64,000 nucleotides of DNA from Mesostigma viride (Eukaryota > Streptophyta > Mesostigmatophyceae > Mesostigmatales > Mesostigmataceae): NCBI GenBank assembly GCA_009746045.1, contig RPFO01000276.1, positions 3,153,922-3,217,921 of the forward strand, written 5' to 3'. The stretch's first letter is position 1. Each line of letters opens with the position of its first letter. The position numbers were made by a program, and so were the translations under genes. This document shows, one piece after another, positions 24,245-34,709 of this stretch. The notes under the pieces were generated by a model. The model ran no database searches. It saw nothing but the letters and a program-made list of their open reading frames with translations, and was not told the origin of the DNA.

Positions 24245-25200
24245 ACTAATGAAACTCGTGCTCCCGTTGGGGAGTCACGGAGCCCCAGAGTGCTATTAAT
24301 CCCTGTGTGTGCACAACAGGAAGAAAGGGCAGAGACCCCCTTTTTCCTTCATGCCAGAGGAGACTCACACAGCCGCGAAATCATGCCAAAAGGTCATATG
24401 TTCGATTCCTTGCTGGTAGCTACTAGGCTTTCTTACTTTCTGCATGCTGTGTTCCGCGGATTCTCAGATTTGAGCAGCTAGCGTTTTCATGTTTGTTGCT
24501 TTCTGACGACAATGTAAGATCGGTTGATACTAGTTAGATTCGGCTACGTCCTCTAGGTTAGTGCGTCACACTACAATCAGATTCCAGCCGTGGTCAACCT
24601 GCCTACTTCGGCGATACTAGAATATCGCGTAGGTCCGTGCGTAGTACTCCTGCGCACTTAGGTCTAGTGGTGAGTCATCTTCTATATAGATTCAGCAATA
24701 TCGGACATATTGGCATCCCTCTCCGGTAAAGAGGCTTTTCGCAGTTGGGCTGCATGTTTTGAAACGTTAAGTGAGATGCCTTTGGATCGGGAGACTCACA
24801 CAGCCGCCGGCGAAATCATGCCAAAAGGTCCTATGTTGGATTCCTTATTACTGGTAGCTACTAGGCTTTCTTACTTTCTGTGTTCCGCGGAATCTCAGAT
24901 TTGAGCAGCTAGCGTTTTCACGTTTGTTGCTTTATGACGACAATGCCAGAGGCATGCCACAGCAGCAATCCGACACGATAGACGATCCGGCAAGTTCTGT
25001 GGGTGCAATAAGACCCATGTGAGCACATCATAACAAGGACTCGAACACGCGGACAAGATAACGGCAGGCTCGAGCTACCATGGTCCGGATTCTCCCGATT
25101 TCTGGCCTGCACTGGTTGTCTCCTTGATATATCATAACAAGGAGCGTGGGCAAGTAATCTGATCATAACCAGGACGTAGCATGCATGGCTGTACGAAGGC
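24245..25200 (-). mobile_element. Retroposon family copy with (TTAA)n tail, interrupted
   Basis: Homologous to 45968-46240: shared CGTGCTCCCGT-GGGGAGTCACGG hairpin, CAGGAAGAAAGGGCAGAGAC and GGGTGCAATAAGACCCATGT. On the minus strand the element ends in the hairpin and then a (TTAA)-type tail, like a LINE or SINE 3' end. It is interrupted by the 585-bp element at 24361-24945. No coding frame is visible. Confidence 0.6.
24361..24945. mobile_element. Terminal-direct-repeat element (TRIM/solo-like), 585 bp
   Basis: Two direct repeats of about 154 bp (24361-24514 and 24792-24945; both begin AGACTCACACAGCCG and end GACGACAATG) flank 277 bp of unique DNA. A 7-bp duplication CCAGAGG stands at 24354-24360 and 24946-24952. 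The uninterrupted form of the target exists at about 46106-46122, which proves the insertion. No gag or pol frame is visible. The ends are not the usual TG...CA of LTRs, so the class is uncertain. Confidence 0.75.
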
Positions 25201-25374
25201 TAATTAAGCTAAGGCTATATGGCTGGTTGTGTACGGCCGTGCGTACGTTAGCGGGGCACATGACTAGGTATGGTGGCTCGGCTGGGCAAACATTCTAGGG
25301 CATGGCTGCCATGGCGACAGTGACTACCAACGATTCAAGCTAGGGCTATTCCAGCTAGCCCGCAGGGGGCGTCC

Positions 25375-25800
25375 ACATCTTCTTGTTGTGGTCGATCATC
25401 AGGTCCCCGCCGGCCTCCCGAGTACGTACACCTTGGGCTTCTGGCCGGGGGTCCTGCATGCTTGCATGTGGCGGAGGTATTCAGGCCACAGGTTGTGTCA
25501 CTGCTGTTGCTGAGCGGGGGTCAGGTCGTCGTCCAGCGTCCAAGTGAGGTCGTGCAACGTCTCTTGCGACGCTAGAGAGGAACCGGCTGCTTGTCACTCA
25601 CGGGAGGGCGGGTGAGCAGGACTCGGGTGGGGGAGCCGCCTTGTCCCGTGCATGAGCTAGCACGTGGGGAAGGCGGTCACAGTCTGGCCGGCACCCGCGC
25701 ACTTTACCTCACCTACCAGGCCCACTGTGAGGGTAAGAAGCTGGTTCTTGAGCTCGTCGGCAAGGGTGGTTGACGTCTCACCTGGGCGCTCAAGATCTCA
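25375..25800 (-). pseudogene. Decayed LINE ORF1-like relic
   Basis: On the minus strand this is homologous to 51165-51420 on the plus strand. Shared blocks include GGTGAGACGTCAACC, ACGAGCT-AAG-ACCAGCT and CACGACCTCAC-TGGACGCTGG. It is broken by stops and indels. The better copy suggests the RNA-binding part of an L1-type ORF1 protein. Its upstream edge is cut by the GGTAAC-rich cluster beginning at 25801. Confidence 0.6.
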
Positions 25801-26335
25801 CTAGGAGTTAATTTTACGGGGCGTAAACGCCCCGGTTGAGGTTACCGGGGCGGTTACTGGCCAGTAACCATGTACGTTTCAGGTTACCGGCCAGGTTACC
25901 GGCCGGTAACCTTAAACGCGACAGACTAAATACCGGCCGGTAATGGTTACCGGGCGGTAATAGTTACCGGAACGTTTACTGGGCGGTAACTTTTACCGGA
26001 GCCGTAACCATGCCCGTAACCTATCTGGGTTACGGTCATGGTTACGGCCCAAGTAGAAGTTACCGGGCGGTAAACTGCCATGGTTACGGGACCAGTTCTG
26101 AGAACCGGGATGGGTTACCGGCATGGTTACGGGACCAGTTCTGATAACCGGGCCTGGCTACTGGCCTGGTTACGGGTCCGTCAACCGTCCCGTAACCTGC
26201 AGTAGTTACGGCCCAGTAGTTGACCCTGGCTACTGCGGTGGTTACGGGGCCGGTTATGCCCCAGTAATAATAGTAACCCATGCCTACAACGCAGCCTGTC
26301 CGGGTTATGGCCCCGAATTCTAAAATGCATTGACC
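25801..26335. repeat. GGTAAC-rich palindromic repeat cluster 1
   Basis: About 500 bp packed with GTTACCGG/CCGGTAAC in both orientations, able to form many hairpins. One edge is CTAGGAGTTAA. The same edge, inverted (TTAACTCCTAG), bounds cluster 2 at about 36705-37100, so the two are copies of one element or satellite. No gene is visible. Confidence 0.7.
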
Positions 26336-26697
26336 CCGGCTATGGTGAGTGGCTTGCATGATATGGTGCTTTTCAAGATGCATTTTTGAATTAGGCATTT
26401 CATTAAAATGTTTAAGAAGTCATTAATAATCAATTGCACGAATCACTTCCATCCGATGTTGTCAACGTGGGCTTCATGATGAAATCGTGGAGATGACGCA
26501 CATGAAGTTCACGGAACATCTTAGGTAATAAATTAAGCCGTTACGGCAGTAGAACCTTGGCCGATGAGGGTGGCGTCTTGAAGCTGTTGTCACCCTCAAG
26601 TCCGCTCGGCCAGGGGTAATCGCCCATGTTGATTTGAAAGGTACCGCCGTCCATATGGCGGCTCCGCTTTTGGTGCGAGTTGACCAACTTCCCGTCT

Positions 26698-28605
26698 TAA
26701 TCATTCCGGATTGCCTGCAGTTCATTCCGCCTTTGTCCAAGTAAGACAGCAACTGTCACGCACTCATAGAAAACGCAAAATGCCCCGAATGCAGTTACGG
26801 CCATACGGTAGCGAGGAATAGCAGTTGAAATTTCTAGTACACAGGCAACTAGTAAGAAAAGGGACGATGCGTGCACCACCACCAATACGTACGTGCATCC
26901 CTCTCTTGAAAATGACAGCATCTTCCATGCCGTCCAAGAAAAACGCAACGTATTTAACATGAACCCGAATGCAGTTACGGTCGTAGAGTAGTGAGGACTG
27001 GCAGCTGAAAGTTCTAGTTGATGGGCTGAGAATAAGGAAAAAAATGATGCGTGCACTCACCTACCCTATTACGTCCCTCCCATGGCGAGGAACCAGCAAA
27101 ACCACCCACATACCCTGTTGTGTCCCTCCCTTGACAAGGAACAAGCACGTGCACATGCCCCACCCCACATGCATGCCTCCCTTGACAAGAATCGAACGGG
27201 CACGTGCACCCACCTACCCTATGTGCACCCCTCCTTTGACAAGGAACAAGCACGTGCACGTGCCTACCCCACATGCATGCCTCCCTTGACAAGAATCGAA
27301 CGAGCACGTGCACCCACCCACCCTGTGTGCACCCCTCCTTTGACAAGGAACAAGCACGTGAACTCACCTACACTACGCGCGTCCCTCCCTTGACAAGGAA
27401 TAGGCACGTGCACATGCCTACCCCACATCCATGCCTCCCCTGACCAGTAACAAGCACGTGCACCCACCTACCCTACGTGCATCCCTCCTGTGACATGGAA
27501 CAAGCACGTGCACCCACCAACCCTATGTACGTGCCTCTTGACAAGCAACAAGCACGTGCACCCACCTACCCTAAGTGCCCCCCTCCTTCGACAAGGAACA
27601 AGCATGTGCACTCACCTACCGTACGTGAATCCCTCCCTTGGCAAGGACCAAGCACGTGCACCCACCTACCCGATGTCCGCCCCTCCCTTGATAAGGTACA
27701 AGCATGCCCACCCACCTACCCTACCTGCATCCCTCCCTTGACATGGAACAACCATGTGCACATTCCTACTCCACATGCCCCCCTCCTTTGACAAGGAACA
27801 AGCATGTGCACTCATCTACCGCACGTGCATCCCTCCCTTGACAAGGAACAAGCAAGCCCACCCACCTACCCTACCTGCATCCCTCCCTTGACATGAAACA
27901 AGCACGTGCACATGCCTACCCCACATGCATGCCTCCCTTGACAAGGAACGAGCACGTGCACCCACCCACCCTGTGTGCACCCCTCCTTTGACAAGGAACA
28001 AGCACATGAACTCACCTACACTACGTGCGTCCCTCCCTTGACAAGGAATAAGCACGTGCACATGCCTACCCCACATCCATGCCTCCCCTGACCAGTAACA
28101 AGCACGTGCACTCACCTACCCTACGTATGTGCCTCTTGACAAGGACCAAGCTCGTGCACCCACCTACCATACGTGAATCCCTCCCTTGACAAGGTACACG
28201 CATGCCCACCCACCTACCCTACGTGGGCCCCTCCCTTGATAAGGTACAAGCATGACCAGCCACCTACCCCGCGAGCCTCCCTACTTTGACAAGGAACAAG
28301 CACGTGGGCCCGCTAGCATGGCAGCAAGGAAGACATTACCCTAACATGGCATGGCCAAAGCAAAAGAGACAGAGAAGTCAATGGAGAGAGAGCTCCTAAG
28401 AACTCCTAGTAAAATTGGAAACCATGGAGGGCAAAAAACGTTCAACAACTTACGATGGGCATCGGCACATACAGAGAAGCCCAGGTGTGCCAGGTGTAAA
28501 ATAAGCGAGATTGAAGTGTCGCCTACCTCGTGGGAGACTTTTGGTATCTGGTAAACAATGAAAGCGAGTGGAAAGATGGACAACGTGAAAATAACATACA
28601 ATCCA
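26698..28605 (-). CDS. Possible multi-exon membrane protein, structure unresolved
   Basis: An exon at 28605-28527 has clean splice sites (TTGCAG acceptor, GAG|GTAGGC donor) and encodes a hydrophobic segment (VIFTLSIFPLAFIVYQI). Frames at about 26698-27050 are also hydrophobic and contain two diverged copies of one exon-like block (TVTAFGFMLNTL and AVTAFGAFCVFYECVTVAVL). The space between is filled by the CACGTG minisatellite. I could not connect the exons in consistent phase and do not recognise the family. Confidence 0.3.
27046..28315. repeat. CACGTG-bearing minisatellite array
   Basis: About 25 units of 45-50 bp (core CCTCCCTTGACAAGGAACAA, then GCACGTGCACCCACCTACCC). Most carry the palindrome GCACGTGC, a G-box/E-box core. 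A larger period is visible: the block near 27270-27460 recurs at about 27910-28110. Open frames (CLPWQG-like, RNKHVHSPT-like) are by-products of the unit. Confidence 0.9.
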
Positions 28606-28619
28606 CTGCAATGCATGCA

Positions 28620-29215
28620 AAGAGGACAGAATCAGTAATAAAGCGCGCTGCATTCAGGCAGCGCTGAGCAATTGAACGGTGAACAATTTAATCCGGAACG
28701 CATTGTCTACGCGACTCGATGCGACTAAACGTGGCATGCATACGCGGTCGCTGACTGAAGACATTGTGTACCTGGCTCAGCAAGGTGCGCTTGCAGCCGC
28801 TTTCTTAAATATGCCGCAGGCGCACGATGTAACGAATTGAAGTTTGCATGTAGTAACAAAGGCAAGAAAAGCGGTGTAGCTGGCTACCGACTACGCCATA
28901 GTAAGCTGTATCGGAGTTGGCGCTGCCGATGGCTGGAAACGGATGACCGAATCATGCTAAACTGGGGCTCCAAAAGGGCTTGTCATGCATCCTAGTGCGC
29001 CTTTTGCTTTTTTTTCTTCAAGCATCGTGAGCATGCGGGTTTAGGGGGGCGCTTATTCTTGCACCACTATCAGTCGGCTGGACTGCAATCGGCATAGCCG
29101 GGCGCATAGCCAGTACCGCAGCACTCTCGAGTGTATCAAGGGCAGGCAAACTATTTACCAGCTTGCAACATCCGTTACTGACGTCCACTGCGGCGGATGC
29201 GTTCCTCCAGCATGT
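28620..29215. other. Region without recognised feature
   Basis: No repeat, RNA gene or convincing exon was found. An open minus-strand segment follows at 29215-29410 (see the rejected items). Confidence 0.4.
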
Positions 29216-29409
29216 TAGTTGCCTTGTGAGCTGTAATTGTGCAGGGTGTCGTCAGTACATCCGATGAGAAGGATAACAAGGAGCTCAAGTGTCACTGGTG
29301 TTGCCTGGTTGATGGCGCGCGTAATATCCATGGGCATCAGCATATGGTCCCAAACACACTCAAACGGCTGGCCGAGTCGCTGGGAGAGGCAGTCCACATG
29401 CAGTTGGAA

Positions 29410-30540
29410 GAGGGTGGGTGGGTGGGGTGGCGGGGGGAGGGGGGGAGGGAGGAGGGGGAGGGAGGGAGGGAGGGAGGAAGGAGGGAGGGAGGGAGGGGGG
29501 AGGGGAGGGGGGAGGGAGGGAGGAGGGGGAGGAGGGAGGGAGGGGAGGGAGGGGAGGGGGGAGGGAGGGAGGNNNNNNNNNNNNNNNNNNNNNNNNNNNN
29601 NNNNNNNNNNNNNNNNNNNNNNNNNNNNNNNNNNNNNNNNNNNNNNNNNNNNNNNNNNNNNNNNNNNNNNNNNNNNNNNNNNNNNNNNNNNNNNNNNNNN
29701 NNNNNNNNNNNNNNNNNNNNNNNNNNNNNNNNNNNNNNNNNNNNNNNNNNNNNNNNNNNNNNNNNNNNNNNNNNNNNNNNNNNNNNNNNNNNNNNNNNNN
29801 NNNNNNNNNNNNNNNNNNNNNNNNNNNNNNNNNNNNNNNNNNNNNNNNNNNNNNNNNNNNNNNNNNNNNNNNNNNNNNNNNNNNNNNNNNNNNNNNNNNN
29901 NNNNNNNNNNNNNNNNNNNNNNNNNNNNNNNNNNNNNNNNNNNNNNNNNNNNNNNNNNNNNNNNNNNNNNNNNNNNNNNNNNNNNNNNNNNNNNNNNNNN
30001 NNNNNNNNNNNNNNNNNNNNNNNNNNNNNNNNNNNNNNNNNNNNNNNNNNNNNNNNNNNNNNNNNNNNNNNNNNNNNNNNNNNNNNNNNNNNNNNNNNNN
30101 NNNNNNNNNNNNNNNNNNNNNNNNNNNNNNNNNNNNNNNNNNNNNNNNNNNNNNNNNNNNNNNNNNNNNNNNNNNNNNNNNNNNNNNNNNNNNNNNNNNN
30201 NNNNNNNNNNNNNNNNNNNNNNNNNNNNNNNNNNNNNNNNNNNNNNNNNNNNNNNNNNNNNNNNNNNNNNNCCTCCCTCCCCCCTCCCTCCCTCCCTCCC
30301 CCTCACCTCCCTCCCTCCCTCCCTCCCTCCCTCCCTCCCTCCCTCCCCTCCCTCCCTCCCTCCCCTCCCTCCCTCCCTCCCTCCCCTCCCTCCCTCCCTC
30401 CCTCCCTCCCTCCCTCCTCCTCCCTCCCTCCCTCCCTCCCTCCCTCCCCCTCCCTCCCTCCCTCCCTCCCTCCCTCCTCCCTCCCTCCCTCCCTCCCTCC
30501 CTCCCTCCCTCCCTCCCTCCCTCCCTCCCTCCCTCCCTCC
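29410..30540. repeat. (GGGA)n then gap then (CCCT)n microsatellite
   Basis: A purine tract at 29410-29572 is followed by 699 unknown bases (29573-30271) and a pyrimidine tract at 30272-30540. The strand of the purine repeat changes across the gap. The long frames spanning the gap are not genes. Confidence 0.95.
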
Positions 30541-30753
30541 ATGATGAAATTTTGTCGGGTAAATTGCAATAGACTCGCCTTTTGATGACGAACACGCCGA
30601 TCTAATTTTTGGCAGCCATCGCCAGGATTTCGCAAGTTATCGCCAGCGGCCTGCCCAGCAGATCTCGCTATTTTCTGCACATTATGGCGGCACCACGCAC
30701 GTGATCAGTGTGCCTGCGCCCCTGCCCTCGTCTAGGTGCTATTAAACGTAGCT

Positions 30754-31202
30754 ATGGAGGTCCCCGCATCGTCTTCAGCTCTTGCCGCCGATTCTATTGA
30801 TGCCCAGATTGCTGCAAACAAAATCGCCCACGACATTGTCGTCGCCAAGAACGCCGCTAACAAGCGATCCAAGACTTCGGAAGCAACTTCGGAAGCAACT
30901 CCGATAGCTGCTGAAACCTCCTTGCCGGACGCCATTTCTTCCTCATTCTACATGCCAGGCCAGCGTTTGAGCCTGGCAGACATCGATACCTTACTCGCCT
31001 ACAATGACGCCGCTGTGACAAGCGTGCTGAAGCTCCGCAACGACAACGACGCCCGATTCGCCACCCTAAGAGCGGCCAGGTTATGGAGGCTGCTCGGATG
31101 AATGGCCTCATAGGGATGAGCGCCAGCGTCGGCTTGCCTGTCTTATTTCGTGCTGCCCTGAACTTGTCGAGCTGCGGCCGACGCCATCGCCATCTTGTGT
31201 AA
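30754..31202 (+). pseudogene. Unrecognised protein frame with probable frameshift
   Basis: ATG at 30754 opens a frame of about 115 codons with a helical, Ala-rich, coiled-coil-like composition (AANKIAHDIVVAKNAANKR; LADIDTLLAYNDAAVTSVLK). It stops at 31099-31101. A second frame continues from about 31070 (QVMEAARMNGLIGMS) to about 31200, suggesting a one-base frameshift near 31070. It may be an N-terminal or gag-like part of a mobile element, because a repeat array starts right after it. No family is recognised. Confidence 0.4.
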
Positions 31203-31234
31203 GTAGGGTCTTAGGGGCAGTGCAGCTTGTCTGG

Positions 31235-31350
31235 ACGATGATTACTCTGATGATTACTCTGATGATTACTCTGATGATTACGCATGATTACGCATGATTA
31301 CGCATGATTACGCATGATTACGCATGATTACGCATGATTACGCATGATTA
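31235..31350. repeat. GATGATTACTCT and GCATGATTAC tandem repeats
   Basis: Four copies of a 12-bp unit (GATTACTCTGAT) pass into eight copies of a related 10-bp unit (GCATGATTAC). Confidence 0.9.
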
Positions 31351-31351
31351 C

Positions 31352-31826
31352 ACCGGTATTACATAGGTAGGAAGGAGTGACTATGTACTCCACCCTATGT
31401 ACTCCAAGAGTACATAGGGTGGCACACTATGTACTCCAAGAGTACATAGTGTGGAGTACATATGATCCGGGATTTCCGAATAGGGGACTGCCGACGCGGT
31501 GAGACACGCCCGTATTACATAGGAAGGAGTGACTATGTACTCCACCCTATGTACTCCAAGAGTACATAGGGTGGCACACTATGTACTCCAAGAGTACATG
31601 TGTGGAGTACATATGATCCGGGATTTCCGAATAGGGACTGCCGACGCGGTGAGACACGCCGTATTACATAGGAAGGAGTGACTATGTACTCCACACTATG
31701 TACTCCAAGAGTACATAGGGTGGCACACTATGTACTCCAAGAGTACATAGGGTGGCACACTATGTACTCCAAGAGTACATAGTGTGGAGTACATATGATC
31801 CGGGATTTCCGAATAGGGGACTGCCG
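31352..31826. repeat. Three tandem 150-165 bp units of nested perfect hairpins
   Basis: Each unit contains two or three copies of CTATGTACTC-CAA-GAGTACATAG. These sit inside longer stems; for example 31390-31422 has 15-bp perfect arms with a 3-base loop. An outer ACTATGTACTCC/GGAGTACATA pair can close around them. Each unit ends with ATGATCCGGGATTTCCGAAT, then AGGGGACTGCCGA. No gene is visible. The array could form cruciforms. Confidence 0.85.
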
Positions 31827-32077
31827 AACTCGAGGCCCCCAGAGTACTAACTAGAACTAGGCTGACTATGTACTCGAGTCACGACGCAGTGAGATACGCC
31901 AAGCCGCCCGAAGCAGATCTCTGCATGCGCCACGTGTAACGAGGGTTCTGCTTGCGAATTCGAATTGCGATGAGCCGTTGCAGACGCGCCGCCTAGATGT
32001 TTGAATTCATCAACGAGCCTTTTGAACATTGTTGCTGGAGGGAGTCAATCGACCGCACCCGTACATACAAGGGGCAA

Positions 32078-32440
32078 TTATTGATGCGTCATACCCAAAA
32101 CAGGAAGAAAATGTGGCACAACTAACCTTGCCATCAACATGGATGGACGGAGTTGGAGACCAACTGCAGCGCGGCATTCGCAAGGGCACAGGCTGTGTTG
32201 TTCAGCAGGTCCACCGCTGGACTGCCCGATGCCGAGTCCAGGTTCTTCCTTACACAAACTCTCCACAAGCGTGATTGTCGCGTCCTTGGCTGCCAACTGC
32301 GGAAAGGAGGCCAGTGCTCGCTTCAGCAGGAACTCGGCAATTGCAATCACGGTGGGCCCTGGCACGATTTGCAGGCCTACACATGCTTGCCCCGCATGTG
32401 CCTCCCCCACGTGTGCATCCACCGCAGTTGACGTGCTCGC
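32078..32440 (-). CDS. Possible exon, unrecognised protein
   Basis: The minus-strand frame has a protein-like stretch (PTVIAIAEFLLKRALASFPQ) with an AG just upstream (about 32385) and a GTAAGG donor-like site at about 32252. An overlapping frame toward 32150 (CALANAALQLVSNSVHP) is also plausible. No family is recognised, and the splice structure is not established. Confidence 0.22.
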   Translation of the reverse strand, partial: ASTSTAVDAHVGEAHAGQACVGLQIVPGPTVIAIAEFLLKRALASFPQLAAKDATITLVESLCKEEPGLGIGQSSGGPAEQHSLCPCECRAAVGLQLRPSMLMARLVVPHFLPVLGMTHQ

Positions 32441-33095
32441 TCGCAGCTCCCACTACCGCTGGCTTCGTTGCCATGTTCCTCCACCCGTTGCCTCTTGCAT
32501 CTTAGCTGTTCCTCGCGCTTCTCCGCAGCCTCTCTTTCCCTCTCTTCCTCTCTCTTTTCTGCTGCCGTTCATGCCTTGCTCCAGATATAGATGTGGCTGC
32601 TTAGGCGTTCAATCTGCATCACAGAATTGGACGATATGCACGTCAAAGGAAAGCCAACCAAGCAGCAACATTACCAACAATGTAGCGGGAGGGTCAGTGC
32701 AGAGGCCAGCAACATAACTGCCTTAGTCTTGTACTCCTACCATACACATTAGGGAAGACTGCTGGCATGGCAGCCTGCATCACAGCAATGAATTGCCGCC
32801 AACTAAAATAAGAGAGTGACTCACCGCTACTCTTCCCTGAAGCCGACTGGTCACACCTCCATTGTGGCGTTGTTTTACCACTTTAAGCTCTTCCACAGCG
32901 TGCGATTTTGTTGATGCCATTTTCTCAATTCCTGTAGCATATATTTTGCCCCCGCCGCACGCTTCCATGGGTTGCCATGTACATCATACTTTGCTGATGC
33001 TGCAGAGAAGTCAAGCGGTTCTTTGCATTCCCTCACCTGTATTCAACGGCAACGCCAAAACGGAATGCCAACGAATGCGGAGCGGGGGAACAAGG

Positions 33096-33670
33096 CATAA
33101 ATCAACGCATGGTGAACCGGCAGATGCTGAGGCAGACACGACAATGCACTGGGTGCATGGCAACCATGTGAACACTGATGGTAGCACTCACATGCCTAAC
33201 AAGCATTTTCTTTGTTTCCCCTGGGTTAGAGTGTAAGGCCTATGCCAACCAAGGTAAACAACAAAACAACACATCCTAAACTGCCCTAACTGACATGGGC
33301 AACAAACATGGCCAATGGAGGACAAGGAACCAAGTAGGATCATCCAACAGGATCATGGTATTATGGCAGCTTGCATGCAGTAAATTACATCAAGCATGGT
33401 TGGCTCAGCACATTGAAGTATTGTCACATCATTAGAACAAGGGAAAGTCAGAAATCAACGCATGGTGAACCAGCAGATGATGAGGCAGACACGACAATGC
33501 ACTTGGTGCATGGCAACTATGTGAACACTGATGGTAGCATTCACATGCCTAACAAGCATTTTCTCTGTTTCCCCTGGGTTAGAGTGTAAGGCCTATGCCA
33601 ACCCAGCTAAACAACAAAACAACACATCCTAAACTGCGCTAACTGACATGGGCAACAAACATGGCCAATG
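33096..33670. repeat. Direct duplication of about 215 bp
   Basis: 33096-33315 and 33450-33672 are copies at about 95% identity by eye, sharing ATCAACGCATGGTGAACC, CCTAACAAGCATTTTCT and ACAACACATCCTAAACTG. The 135 bp between them are unique. The copies contain the same short open frame; there is no other sign of coding. Confidence 0.85.
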
Positions 33671-33672
33671 GA

Positions 33673-34650
33673 CACAACACCTTGAAATGGCCTTTTTTTT
33701 ACATAAATTATGGCCCATGGCAAGTTTATTGTCCGATTGACCTAGGATTGGATCCCACCACTCCCCGGGATGTGTCTGGCTAGTGGTGGAGTAGTTGAGT
33801 CAAAATGTTAAGTTTACATGGTACTCCCTGCTTAAGTTAACTCCAGATCCAAGGCCAAAACTGGCCACCTAAACCACTTGCACTTGCATAGAAACAATAG
33901 TTGATCTCAGATTATGCTGTAACTTTGCAGTGGTGATGAATAATAGTTGTTCTGACCTTGTACAAAGTTCTACGCCATTTGGAGCCCTAGTTGGTGACAA
34001 ATGCTAGCAAAATTTTGCTAGCATTTGTCATTAATGGCCATTTAAAATCAATATTTAACCCAAATAATGTCAGAATGCCACCAAAACTTATTGCCATCAT
34101 GCCAGCACCTGAAGCAAGGTCTCAACAAGTCATGAGCAGAAATTCAGATCATGCAGAGCCCAAAATGGTGACATTTGCCAGCAATTGTCACCATTTTTTG
34201 CTTTTTTACCCACAATTTTAACAACATTACCCACCAAAACATTCTCCAAGCTGGGGCGCATCATTTAAATCTTTGCAGGCAACTCAAGAATGACTAGTAC
34301 AAACAGTGTGCAAAACCTTGGTGCATGTGAATGCCTGAGTGGTGACCATTGCTAGCAGAATCCATCATGTAAGGTAGGCATTGCCAGTATGCCACAAAGC
34401 TGTGATGTGCAGTGCATGTCCATATGTATACCCCATGACACCGTGCCTCTAAACTACTTGGCACATTGCAAAATGGGAAGGAAAGGTGAATAATACATGC
34501 CACATCACTAACACAGCCATTTGAATGCTACCAACACGCACCATGCATGATATACACTGCGTGTACAGTAATACATGTCGAGAATATGCCGAGCGAGCAT
34601 ATCAAGGTGCAGTGACCCCAACGCTGGCACATGTCACCTGGCATCCACGT
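33673..34650. other. Region without recognised feature
   Basis: AT-richer DNA with no convincing exon. A short palindrome GCTAGCAAAATTTTGCTAGC is at about 34003-34022. Confidence 0.4.
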
Positions 34651-34709
34651 ATGCTCACATGATATGGCATTGGCATATCCCATGTCTCCATCTCTTGCAC
34701 TTTGTGCGC

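Noticed and set aside
24400-24425. GTTCGATTCC-like T-arm suggesting a tRNA
   Set aside because: No acceptor, D or anticodon stem could be found around it; it is part of a terminal repeat.
29215-29410. Minus-strand open segment (CVWDHMLMPMDITRAINQAT) beside the GGGA tract, considered as an exon
   Set aside because: It has no family match, no convincing acceptor, and the frame runs into the microsatellite and gap.
29215-30595. Very long open frames of 360-450 codons
   Set aside because: They are produced by the run of unknown bases and the CCCT/GGGA repeats.
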